Shown here: positions 35,780 through 45,200 of the stretch, piece after piece
Layout: each line of letters starts with the position of its first letter
How positions within the stretch are numbered: position 1 is the stretch's first letter
From: Hoeflea ulvae
GTDB lineage: Bacteria; Pseudomonadota; Alphaproteobacteria; Rhizobiales; Rhizobiaceae
Direction: 5' to 3'
Assembly: GCF_026619435.1 (NCBI RefSeq)
Contig: NZ_JAOVZQ010000001.1
Span: 2,921,501-2,985,500, forward strand
DNA: 64,000 bases
Notes under the pieces: generated by a model
What the model was told of the DNA's origin: nothing
Database searches by the model: none
Seen by the model: only the letters and a program-made list of their open reading frames with translations
Program-made: the position numbers and the translations under genes

Positions 35780-37056
35780 CACTCGCCATCTTTCTGGGGG
35801 TTCTCCTCTTTGGCATCATGATCGGCATCCCGGTCGCTTTCTCGCTGCTTCTGAGCGCGATGGTGCTGATGATCCACATGGATATTTTCAGCGCCGGCAT
35901 CGTCGCCCAGGCGATGATCAATGGCGTTGACAGTTTTCCGCTCCTGGCCATCCCGTTTTTCATGGTCGCCGGCGAGGTAATGTCCTCGGGCGGCCTGGCC
36001 AAGCGGATTGTCCGTCTGGCCACCGCACTGCTCGGCCACCGCAAGGGCGGCCTGGGATATGTCGTCATCTTCACCTCGGTGCTGCTGGCGGGCCTGTCAG
36101 GCTCCGCCGTCGCCGATGCAGCAGCGCTTTCGGCGATGCTGTTTCCGATGATGGCCAAGGCCAATTATCCGGCCGGACGGTCTGCCGGACTGCTGGCGTC
36201 GGGCGGCATCATCGCGCCAGTCATTCCGCCATCGCTGCCGCTGATCCTGATCGGTGTCGCCGGCAATATCTCGATCGCCAAGCTGTTCATGGCCGGCATC
36301 GTTCCGGGCCTGATGATGGGCGCCGTGCTGGTTCTGGTCTGGAACTTCCTGGTCAGGAATGAAGACCTGGAAACGCAGGAACCGGCCAGCCGTGCCGAAC
36401 GCTGGGACGCGTTTCGCGGCGCCTTCTTTGCCCTGCTGCTGCCGGTCATCATCATTGGCGGCATCCGCTTCGGCATCTTCACGCCAACCGAGGCCGCCGT
36501 CGTCGCTGCCGTCTATGCCATCGCCATTTCCATGCTGGTCTATCGCGAGGTGACCTGGATCGGGCTCTATCACATCCTCGTGGTGTCGGCGCGCTCAACC
36601 GCCATGGTCATGTTCCTTGTCGGATGCGCCATGGTCGCGGCCTGGGTGATCACGCTTGCGCAACTGCCGCAGCAGCTTGTCACGCTGCTGGGACCGATCG
36701 TCGAAAATCCCCGCATGCTGATGGCGACAATCATGGTGATTGTCTTCCTGGTCGGCATGGTCATGGATCTCGGACCCTCGGTGCTGATCCTTGCGCCGCT
36801 GTTCATGCCGGTCATCAAGGAGGCCGGGATCGACCCGGTCTATTTTGGCGTCATGTTCATCATCAACGCGTCGATCGGCCTGATCACGCCCCCCGTCGGC
36901 AATGTGCTCAATGTTGTCTGCGGCGTCTCGCGCGTGCCGATGACATCGGCGATCGCCGGCGTCTGGCCGTTCGTCATTGCCTACATCTTGTTGCTCGCGG
37001 TCTTCGTCATATTCCCGAGCATCATCATCGTGCCGATGCAGATTTTCATCGGATAA
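35776..37056 (+). CDS. TRAP transporter large permease (DctM type)
   Basis: A 426-residue polytopic protein, about twelve helices, that forms the sodium-coupled translocation path of a TRAP importer. Family hallmarks: GIPVAFSLLLSAMVLMI at the start, AGEVMSSGGLAKRIVRLA, SAVADAAALSAMLFPMM, GIIAPVIPPSLPLILIGV and, near the end, NASIGLITPPVGNVLNVVCGV. Translationally coupled to dctQ and followed 20 bases later by the binding-protein gene. Confidence 0.95.
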   Translation: MTLAIFLGVLLFGIMIGIPVAFSLLLSAMVLMIHMDIFSAGIVAQAMINGVDSFPLLAIPFFMVAGEVMSSGGLAKRIVRLATALLGHRKGGLGYVVIFTSVLLAGLSGSAVADAAALSAMLFPMMAKANYPAGRSAGLLASGGIIAPVIPPSLPLILIGVAGNISIAKLFMAGIVPGLMMGAVLVLVWNFLVRNEDLETQEPASRAERWDAFRGAFFALLLPVIIIGGIRFGIFTPTEAAVVAAVYAIAISMLVYREVTWIGLYHILVVSARSTAMVMFLVGCAMVAAWVITLAQLPQQLVTLLGPIVENPRMLMATIMVIVFLVGMVMDLGPSVLILAPLFMPVIKEAGIDPVYFGVMFIINASIGLITPPVGNVLNVVCGVSRVPMTSAIAGVWPFVIAYILLLAVFVIFPSIIIVPMQIFIG

Positions 37057-37076
37057 CCTGGAGGAGAATACCCCTT

Positions 37077-38054
37077 ATGAAGAAGAACCTTGTTTCCATC
37101 CTGTCGGTCGCAGCGCTCGCGCTTGCAACCACTGCTGCCGCCGCCGAAACCCGGCTGAAATTCGGCCACCCGGCACCCGACACCGACCTGTCCCACGTCA
37201 TGATCGAGCGCTTTGCCGAAGCCGTCAAAGCAGGCACTGACGGTTCCGTCGTCATCGACATCTTCCCCAATGGTCAGCTTGGCACAGACGACCAGATGAT
37301 CGACGGCGTGACCTCGGGCATCCTCGACTTCACATTGTCCGGCCTGAACAACTTCACCGGCATGGTTCCCGAAGCCGGCGCGTTCACCCTGCCCTTCATG
37401 TTCCCCAACCGCGAAACCGCCTACAAAGTTCTCGACGGCGCACCCGGCAAGGGTGTTCTGGCCAATCTCGAAGAATTCGGCATCAAGGGCCTGGGCTTTG
37501 CCGAAAACGGCTACCGCAACATCACCAACAACCGCGGACCGATCCGCACCCCGGTCGATCTCTCCGGTCTGGTGATGCGCGTCAACAACTCCAAGGCGCT
37601 CAACGACCTGTTCCTGGCGCTTGACGCCAACCCGCAGCAGATCCCTGTTGCAGAACTCTACACCGCGCTCGAAACCGGTGTTGTCAACGCCCAGGATCAC
37701 CCGATCTGGGTTGTCGAGGCGTTCAAGTTCTACGAAGTCCAGAAATATCTCAGCCTGTCGCAGCACGCCTATTCGGCGCTGACGATTGCGATGAATCTCG
37801 AAAAGTTCAACGGCCTGACCGCCGAAGAGCAGGCAACCATCGAATCCGCAGCGGCTGAAGCGGTGGCATTCCAGCGCACCGCCAGCCAGGCTGCCGAGGA
37901 AGAAAAGATCAAGTTCCTTGAAGGCGAAGGCATGGTCGTCAACCGCGACGTCGATGGCGCAGCCTTCCAGGAAGCTGCCAAGCCGGTCTGGACCAGCTTC
38001 ATCGAAGAAAACGGCGACACGCTGATCAACGAGATCCTGGCTGCGTCGAAGTAA
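37077..38054 (+). CDS. TRAP transporter substrate-binding protein (DctP type)
   Basis: A 325-residue periplasmic binding protein. The signal peptide is MKKNLVSILSVAALALATTAAA, with cleavage before AETRLKFG. The carboxylate-binding arginine is in the LSGLVMRVNNSKALND segment, and the family helix is NAQDHPIWVVEAFKFYEVQKYLSLS. GGAGGAGA at 37060-37067 sets the start. Genes for gluconate, ketogluconate and idonate enzymes in the same regulon suggest a C6 sugar acid as substrate (inference). A hairpin follows. Confidence 0.93.
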   Translation: MKKNLVSILSVAALALATTAAAAETRLKFGHPAPDTDLSHVMIERFAEAVKAGTDGSVVIDIFPNGQLGTDDQMIDGVTSGILDFTLSGLNNFTGMVPEAGAFTLPFMFPNRETAYKVLDGAPGKGVLANLEEFGIKGLGFAENGYRNITNNRGPIRTPVDLSGLVMRVNNSKALNDLFLALDANPQQIPVAELYTALETGVVNAQDHPIWVVEAFKFYEVQKYLSLSQHAYSALTIAMNLEKFNGLTAEEQATIESAAAEAVAFQRTASQAAEEEKIKFLEGEGMVVNRDVDGAAFQEAAKPVWTSFIEENGDTLINEILAASK

Positions 38055-38063
38055 TCAAGACAT

Positions 38064-38091
38064 GTGCCGGGCTGCCATCGCGGCCCGGCAC
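38064..38091 (+). terminator. Hairpin terminator after the TRAP operon
   Basis: Perfect 9-bp stem GTGCCGGGC (38064-38072) / GCCCGGCAC (38083-38091), 10-base loop, nine bases after the dctP stop, followed by TCTCTCC rather than a clean T tract. Confidence 0.65.
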
Positions 38092-38250
38092 TCTCTCCAA
38101 ACATTCGCGACAACAACCGATTATCGACAGACCGGCCGATAGCCGGAACAGCCTGACCGCCGGATCGTCCCGGCAGGCACGGCTTGCAGCCGACCAGGCG
38201 CGAACAGCTCGCCCTGACCGCCCGGCTCAGCCGCACACCACCCGGATCTT

Positions 38251-38802
38251 TCAGAACTGATACGACAGACCGCCTGCAGCGCCTGCGGCAACACGATCGG
38301 CCTTGGCGTGCAAATCGCCGATATAGGTTTCGCACTGCGCCAGCACATTCTCCAGCGGCAGCGAGATATCAATGCGCCTGCCCTGCTCCTGATCCGCCAA
38401 CGGCGCAAGGTCGGCAAACTGGCTGTCGAGCAATGAGGCCGGCATGAAGTGGCCCGGCCGGTGGGCCACACGCGCGACGAGAACCTCTTTGGGTGCATCC
38501 AGATGCAGAAAATGCACCGATTCGGTCAACTGGGCCCGGATGAGGTCGCGATAGGCCAGCTTCAGCGCCGAACAACCAATCACCACCGGACCTTCAACCG
38601 CGGCAAGCCTGCGGCCGACCTCGACCAGCCACGGCGCCCGGTCGGCGTCATCGAGCGGCTGCCCGCGCGACATCTTCTCGATATTGGTTTGCGGATGCAG
38701 CGCATCACCGTCGATGAAGGTCATGCCGAATGTCTTCGACAGGGCTTCACCAACGGTGGTCTTGCCGCATCCCGACACGCCCATCAGAACGAAACAGCGC
38801 AT
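38251..38802 (-). CDS. gntK: Gluconokinase
   Basis: A 183-residue kinase that phosphorylates D-gluconate to 6-phosphogluconate, feeding the Entner-Doudoroff or pentose-phosphate route. Walker A GVSGCGKTT is at residues 8-16; DGDALHPQTNIEKMSRGQPLDDADRAPWL is the gluconate-kinase signature, and GCSALKLAYRDLIR and HRPGHFMPASLLDSQF are conserved in GntK. The start codon overlaps the stop of the upstream SDR gene, so the two are co-translated. Confidence 0.95.
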   Translation of the reverse strand: MRCFVLMGVSGCGKTTVGEALSKTFGMTFIDGDALHPQTNIEKMSRGQPLDDADRAPWLVEVGRRLAAVEGPVVIGCSALKLAYRDLIRAQLTESVHFLHLDAPKEVLVARVAHRPGHFMPASLLDSQFADLAPLADQEQGRRIDISLPLENVLAQCETYIGDLHAKADRVAAGAAGGLSYQF

Positions 38803-39554
38803 CAGAGAGACGCCGTGATGCCGCCATCCACATAGAGCGTATGGCCATTGACGAAGCTCGAGGCTGCCGAGGACAGGAAGATGCAGGCCCCGACAAGTTC
38901 TTCGACATTGCCCCAGCGTCCGGCCGGCGTACGCTTTTCAAGCCAGGAGGAAAACTCCGGATCAGCCACCAGTGCGGCGTTCAGCGGCGTGTCGAAATAG
39001 CCCGGCGCAATCGCGTTGCACTGCAGCCCGTGTCTGGCCCAGTCGGTCGCCATGCCCTTGGTGAGGTTGCCCACCGCGCCCTTGGTGGCGGTGTAGGGCG
39101 CGATTCCCGGGCGCGCCAGCGCGGTCTGCACCGAGGCGATGTTGATGATCTTTCCCGCACCACGGCCGATCATGTGCCGGGCGACGGCCTGGCCGACATT
39201 GAACACCGAGCTGACATTGGTGCGCAGCAACTGCTCGAAGGCATCGGCTGGAAAATCCTCCAGCGGCGCACGGTGCTGCATGCCGGCATTGTTGACCAGA
39301 ATGTCGATGGCGCCGATCTCGGCTTCAAATCCATCGACCGCTGCCCGCACGCTGTCATGATCGGTCGCATCAAAGGCCAGCGTGCGCACGCCGCCGAGCT
39401 CAGCCGCGGCGGCATCGAGCTTATCCTGCGAGCGTCCATTGAGCACCACCTCGGCCCCTGCCTCGATCAGACCCTTCGCCAGGGCAAAACCGATTCCCTG
39501 GGAGGATCCGGTGATCAGGGCGCGTCGACCGGAGAGCGAAAACAGATTAGACAT
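38802..39554 (-). CDS. idnO: Gluconate 5-dehydrogenase-like SDR
   Basis: A 250-residue classical SDR: TGSSQGIG (about residues 15-22), NNAGMQHRAP, serine in NIASVQTA, Y-x3-K in YTATKGAVGN, NAIAPGYFDTPLN. The sequence is of the IdnO/Gno type, which interconverts 5-keto-D-gluconate and D-gluconate. Gene order (idnO-like, gntK; divergent idnD) matches an L-idonate to 5-ketogluconate to gluconate to 6-phosphogluconate route. ATG 39554 is preferred; the frame is open further upstream. The symbol rests on context as well as sequence. Confidence 0.85.
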   Translation of the reverse strand: MSNLFSLSGRRALITGSSQGIGFALAKGLIEAGAEVVLNGRSQDKLDAAAAELGGVRTLAFDATDHDSVRAAVDGFEAEIGAIDILVNNAGMQHRAPLEDFPADAFEQLLRTNVSSVFNVGQAVARHMIGRGAGKIINIASVQTALARPGIAPYTATKGAVGNLTKGMATDWARHGLQCNAIAPGYFDTPLNAALVADPEFSSWLEKRTPAGRWGNVEELVGACIFLSSAASSFVNGHTLYVDGGITASL

Positions 39555-39606
39555 GGGGACGGCATCCTGTGCTGTGGCCTTGACGGGCATGTAAGTTGAG
39601 ATTATC

Positions 39607-39622
39607 AGGTTATCGATAACCT
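39607..39622. promoter_or_regulatory. LacI-type operator AGGTTATCGATAACCT (copy 2)
   Basis: Identical 16-bp palindrome to 35237-35252, 52 bases upstream of the idnO-like start and 185 bases upstream of idnD. Places both arms of the sugar-acid block under the same repressor. Confidence 0.85.
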
Positions 39623-39807
39623 TATGCCGGATCAAGAGCCTGCAGCGGGAGTTTTTCATCCTGTCACGATGTCTCTTGCCGGATAATGACCCGGACATGG
39701 ATGATCGTCATGTCGTTGTTTGACCCGGCGGCAATCTCGCGACCCGCCTTTTGCCAGTGCTTTCCGGTGGCGGATTGCCTGGCCCTGCAAACCCCAATGA
39801 GGATCGA

Positions 39808-40851
39808 ATGAAAACTCTTGTAGCCCATGCCGCCAAAGACCTTCGCCTCGAAGAGCGCGATGCCCCCGCACCCGGCCCGGGTCAGGTCCTGATCCGCATG
39901 GAAGCCGGCGGCATCTGCGGATCGGATCTGCATTATTACAATCACGGCGGCTTCGGCGCAGTGCGGCTGAAGGAGCCGATGATCCTCGGCCACGAGATCG
40001 CCGGGCGCATCGAACAGCTCGGAGACGGCGTCATCGATCTGGTCATCGGACAGCGCGTCGCGGTGTCGCCGTCGCGGCCCTGCCTTTCCTGCGAATATTG
40101 TCTCGAGGGCAAGCACAATCATTGCCTCAACATGCGGTTTTACGGCTCGGCCATGCCTTTCCCGCATATCCAGGGCGGATTTCGTGAATTGCTCGTCGCC
40201 GATGCCATTAAATGCGCGCCAGCCGACGGCTTGACCGCAGGCGAAGCGGCCATGGCCGAACCATTGTCCGTGGTGCTTCATGCCGCCAAACAGGCCGGCG
40301 ATCTGCTCGGCAAACGCGTGCTGGTTACCGGCTGCGGGCCGATCGGCCTGCTCGCCGTCATCGTCGCGCGCGCCGCGGGCGCAGCGGAGATCGTGGCAAC
40401 AGACATTACCCCCTTCACCATCGGCGTGGCGCAGAAGGTCGGCGCCGACACCGCCCATGACGTGGCGAAGGATCCCGATGCGCTTTCACGCTATACCGGC
40501 GGCAAGGGCCATTTCGACGTCCTGTTCGAATGCACCGGTGTCGGGCCGGTTGTGGCTTCGGCAATCCCTGCCCTGCGTCCGGGCGCGACGCTGGTTCAAC
40601 TGGGGCTCGGCGGCGACATGACGCTTCCGGTCCAGGCCATGACAGCCAAGGAAATCCTGTTCAGGGGATCGTTCCGGTTTCACGCGGAATTCTTCACCGC
40701 CGTTTCGATGATGCAGTCGGGCCGTCTCGACGTGCGTCCGCTGATCACGCACACCCAACCGCTTGGCGACTTCAAGCAAGCCTTCGAACTCGCATCCGAC
40801 CGCAGCCAGGCGATCAAGGTCCATCTCGACTTCGGATCTGTCTCGGCGTAA
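39808..40851 (+). CDS. idnD: L-idonate 5-dehydrogenase
   Basis: A 347-residue zinc-dependent medium-chain dehydrogenase, cytoplasmic, that oxidises L-idonate to 5-keto-D-gluconate. Catalytic zinc ligands are C37 (GICGSD) and H62-E63 (GHE); the structural zinc is held by C92, C95, C98 and C106. The Rossmann motif is TGCGPIGLLA, and the SDLHYYNHGGFGAVRLKEPMILGHE stretch is characteristic of IdnD. It is divergent from the idnO-gntK operon with a LacI operator between. L-threonine or sorbitol dehydrogenase activity is less likely given the neighbours. Confidence 0.92.
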   Translation: MKTLVAHAAKDLRLEERDAPAPGPGQVLIRMEAGGICGSDLHYYNHGGFGAVRLKEPMILGHEIAGRIEQLGDGVIDLVIGQRVAVSPSRPCLSCEYCLEGKHNHCLNMRFYGSAMPFPHIQGGFRELLVADAIKCAPADGLTAGEAAMAEPLSVVLHAAKQAGDLLGKRVLVTGCGPIGLLAVIVARAAGAAEIVATDITPFTIGVAQKVGADTAHDVAKDPDALSRYTGGKGHFDVLFECTGVGPVVASAIPALRPGATLVQLGLGGDMTLPVQAMTAKEILFRGSFRFHAEFFTAVSMMQSGRLDVRPLITHTQPLGDFKQAFELASDRSQAIKVHLDFGSVSA

Positions 40852-41084
40852 CGAGAACGGCGGGCCGTGCTCATGCCGCAGAGCCCGTCGTTCCGGACGA
40901 TGACCAGCCCGTCCGGCTTCGATGGCCGCGCTGATGTAATGCACCGGCGCCTTCTCCATTTTCCCCAGGTTCCGCGCCCGAAACATTGATTCCGGTCAAG
41001 GCCCGTCCATATCTATGGCCCTAGGATCCAGATTGACCGGTCGGGTGGTCCGGCTGTCGACTGGAAAGCTGTCGGGAGAAACCA

Positions 41085-41519
41085 ATGCCAAAACAACCAG
41101 TTGCCCCCTTGCCGGAACTTGCCATTGCGGCCGAGCAGGTCTGCTTCATCGTCGTCAAGGCGCGCGAGTTCGATGCCAAGGACCTGCAGACGATCCCGGA
41201 TACGGGGTCAAATGCCTCAGATGACCAGATGTATTCGGTTCTCGAAGACAATCCCGATGATCCGGTCGTAGAGGAACTGACCGCCTTCATCGACGCGCTC
41301 AATGTCGATGAGCAGATCGATCTTGTCGCCCTTGCCTGGCTGGGACGTGGCGACGGCAAGATGTCCGACTGGGACGAGATCCGCGCCGAAGCGGCACGCG
41401 ACCACAGTGACAATACGGCCAGCTATGTTCTTGGCATGCCCTTGCTGCCCGACTATCTCGAGGAAGCACTGTCGCTGTTCGACATGTCCTGCATGGATTT
41501 CGAGGCCGGCCGTCTCTAG
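41085..41519 (+). CDS. DUF3775 domain-containing protein
   Basis: A 144-residue acidic protein that matches DUF3775 (PF12616): [30 protein letters not shown] and [34 protein letters not shown]. No known function; these proteins are common in Rhizobiales and Rhodobacterales. It is cytoplasmic with no membrane segment. It sits alone, 98 bases before the phosphoribosyltransferase gene. Confidence 0.88.
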   Translation: MPKQPVAPLPELAIAAEQVCFIVVKAREFDAKDLQTIPDTGSNASDDQMYSVLEDNPDDPVVEELTAFIDALNVDEQIDLVALAWLGRGDGKMSDWDEIRAEAARDHSDNTASYVLGMPLLPDYLEEALSLFDMSCMDFEAGRL

Positions 41520-41617
41520 CCAGGAGAACGCTCAACGGGAACGGCTCGGGTTATCGGCCTGCCAGCCGCGGCAGGTTGGCCTGCCACATGCATTGCGCAT
41601 CACTCAGGGAGGCCGGA

Positions 41618-42264
41618 ATGGCATTTGTTGATCGCAGGGATGCCGGAAACCGGCTCGCCCATGCGCTCTCGCAGTATCGTGGCAAGGACGTCGTGGTGCT
41701 GGCGCTGCCACGCGGCGGTGTCGATGTGGCGTTGCCGATTGCACGCACTCTCGAGGCGCCTCTCGATCTGTTGCTGGTGCGCAAGATCGGGGTGCCGGGC
41801 CAGCCCGAAGTGGCCATGGGCGCGATTGTCGATGGCCACCCCCTGTCACGGTGCGCAACGAGGATGTCATCTGCCACGCGCGCGTTTCGGACACGCGATT
41901 TGCTGCGGAAGCACGGCGCGAATGTGCCGAGATCGAACGGCGCAGAAAGATCTATTCGGCAAGCCGCCCTGCCCTGGCGATTGCCGGACGCACGGTCATT
42001 GTCGTCGATGACGGGATTGCAACCGGCGCCACGCTGCGCGCCGCGCTCAAGGGCCTGCAAGCCATGAAGCCGCAACGGATCGTCGTCGCCGTGCCGGTCG
42101 CACCCGCAGGCATCGCGGACGAGCTTCAATCCGGTGTCGATGAGGTCATCGTGCTGGAACCGCTCGGCGATCGCGGCGCCGTCAGCCTGCATTACCAGCA
42201 CTTCCCGCAGCTTGCCGACAGCGATGTCATCGCAGCCCTTGATGCCGCGTCCGGGCTGCACTGA
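41618..42264 (+). pseudogene. Phosphoribosyltransferase-family protein, broken by a -1 frameshift
   Basis: The first frame gives [17 protein letters not shown]...GAIVDG; the second resumes at [10 protein letters not shown] and carries the PRPP-binding loop [18 protein letters not shown]. Adding one C to the run at 41839-41843 joins them into a 215-residue protein, the normal size of this stress-associated family (related to proteins found in hypoxia regulons). The start is ATG 41618 behind AGGGAGG. It converges with the glucan-synthase gene 16 bases away. The break looks like a homopolymer miscall but could be real. Confidence 0.8.
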
Positions 42265-42280
42265 GTCCCATTCCCGGCAT

Positions 42281-45200
42281 TTACGAAACTGCAGTCCGCA
42301 GGATCGCCCTGACCTTGCGAATTTTGCCCGCGCCCGGAAACGGGATCGGGGCCCGCGACTTGCGTAAACGTCCGTCAACAAACAGCTCCAGAGCGCCCTG
42401 GCCCAGCCGGTCCGGGTCTTCCACCGTCACCTCTATCGCGCCCTTTTCGGTGCGGATCGTCGCCGAAAACCCGCCCCAGCCATGCGGCAGGCACGGATCG
42501 ATCGCCAGACGCGCCTTCGTGATCCGCAGACCGAGAATGGCCTCGACGCCAAGCTGCCAGCTCCAGCCGGCGGCACCTGTGTACCAGGACCAGCCGCCAA
42601 GCCCGAGATTCTGCCCCGGACCATAAACGTCGCCGGGCAACACATAGGGCTCGCGCTCATAATGGAGTGCACCGCTTTTGCTCTGCGTGCGACGAACGGG
42701 ATTGATGATATCGAACACCTGCCAGGCGCCATCGCCGTCGCCGAGCCCGGCCAAAGCATGGCCGAACCACGCCGCCGAATGGGTATATTGGCCGCCGTTT
42801 TCGCGGATTCCAGGCGGATAGGCCCGGATGTAACCGGGATCGCGCGGGGTGACATGAAATGGCGGATCGAGCAGTTGCACCAGCCGGAGATCCTGATGCA
42901 GCAGCCGCGACCTGGCGGACGCCATTGCAGTCCGCGCCCGATCTTTTGACGCCGCACCCGAGATCACCGACCAGGATTGAGCGATCGAATCGATCTGGCA
43001 TTCGTCGTTCTCATGCGAGCCCCAGGGAATGCCTTCATCATCAAAGGCGCGAACATACCAGTTGCCGTCCCACGCGCTGGCTTCAACCGCTTTGGCAAGG
43101 CCATCGGCATAGGCATTCAGCTCGGCGGCGTGGCGCTGGTCGCCATGTTGTTCCAGCAGCGGCACGAAACGCTTGATTGCCGCGATCTGGAACCATGCCA
43201 GCCAGACGCTTTCGCCGCGGCCCTCGTCGCCGACCCGGTCCATGCCATCGTTCCAGTCACCGGTGCCGATAAGCGGCAATCCATGCGAACCGGTGCGCCG
43301 CATCCTGTCGAGCGCGCGCTTGCAATGCTCGAGCAGCGTCGCCGTCTCCCCGGCATCAAACAGCGCGTAGCGGTCCTGCTCGTCCGGCTTCAGCGGCTCC
43401 GCCCTGAGGAACGGCACCGCCTCGCTCAGGATCGCATCGTCACCGGTCACCTCAATATAACGGGCGGTGACGAAGGCGAGCCAGATGAAGTCATCTGAAC
43501 AATGCGTGCGCACACCGCGCCCCAAGGGCGGATGCCACCAGTGCTGGGCGTCTCCATCCTCGAACTGATGCGCGGCGGCATGCAGGATCTGCGCGCGGGC
43601 CCGCTCCGGCTCACTCACCAGAACTGCCAACACATCCTGAAGCTGGTCGCGATAGCCAAAGGCACCACCGGCCTGATAGAAACCGGCCCGCGCCAAGAGC
43701 CGCGAAGCAATTGTCTGGTAGAGCAGCCAGCGGTTGACCATCAGGTCGAACGCCGCATCGGGCGTATTGACCTGCACCGCGTTGAGGCGCTTGTCCCACA
43801 GCGCTTCTACATCGGCAAAGGCCTCACTGGCTTGCTCTGGCACACGCCATTTTTTCACGAGCTCAAGCGTCTCCGCGTGGCTCGCGCCCTGCCCCAGCAC
43901 GAAGCTGACTTCGCTGCTCGCGCCGGGTTCGATATCCAGATGCACCTGATAGGCCGCACAGGCATCGCCGCCCGGCGCGAAGCGCCCGCCGAGATCCCAA
44001 TGCCGCAGTCCCGCCGGGTCAGCGGCATCCCCCTCACTGCCAAGAAAATCATGGCGGCTACCGGTGACGCTATGCGCCGGCAGACTGGCCGTCAGAAATG
44101 CCACCCGGCCGGCAAATTCCGGGTTCCAGCCATTATCGGCCAGGATTGCATGGCTTTCGGTGTCATAGACACAGGTGGTGAAGGGCTTGGCCCGGCTCGC
44201 CATCGCACCCAGCAGCCATTCGGCATAATAGGTCGCCGTGATCCGCCGGACTGAATTGGTGCGGTTGACCAGTTTCACGGTGACGATCTTTACCGGGTCA
44301 TCAGTCGGCACGAATGTCCGGACAGTCTGCTCGAGGCCGCAGCTGTTGCGCTTCCATTGTGTCCAGCCCGCGCCGTGGCGGATCTGGCAGGCGTTGTCGT
44401 TGCCCAGCGGCGCCGGCGTTGGCGTCCACACTGCACCATCCTGTTCGTCGCGCAGATAGAGAACTTCTCCGGACGTGTCTCTGACCGGGTCATTTGTCCA
44501 GGGCGTCACCCGGTTTTCGCCGCTGTTGAGCGCCCAGGTGAAGCCAAGCCCGGCTTCGCTCACGATGGTGCCGAAGGTGTCGTTGGCAATCACATTGCAC
44601 CAGGGCGCCGGCGTTGTCTCGCCCGCGCCGAGATGGATGACGTAGTCACCGCTTTCCGGGTCGAAACCGCCGATGTCATTGTCGAAGATCAGATCGTCCG
44701 GCCGGGAGATTTGCGGAATCTCGGGATAGCTGACGGCGTCGCCCGGCATGAACTGCGCCGGCGCGGCGCGGCGCTCGAGAACCTGGTCGAGCTTGGTCGC
44801 GAGTGCGACCTCGTCATCGTTGAGGATCAGCGCTGCCGCAGCGGTCAGGCGCCCAAGCGTTGCCGGTGTCATCGAGGCCGTGCTGAGCAAGTGAATACCA
44901 CCAGCAGCGCCCAGATTGGCGTAGGTCCCGGTGTCGCGCAGGATCGCCATGATCCGCTCGCGCAGCGGCGCTTCATAGCCCGCCGGCTCGCTGCGCAGCA
45001 CCACCAGATCGCACCGCATGGCGCTTCGCCGCCACAGGCTTTGCGCCTTGACCAGCAGTTCAAGCAGTTGCGAGGGCGTTTCGCCGGTGATGCGCACCAG
45101 CAGAATCGGATGGTCGCCGGAAATGCCGAACTGCCACAAATCCGGCTGGCGCGCATCATTGCCGCCGATGTCGGCAGGTGTTTCGCGGAAATTCGGATGC

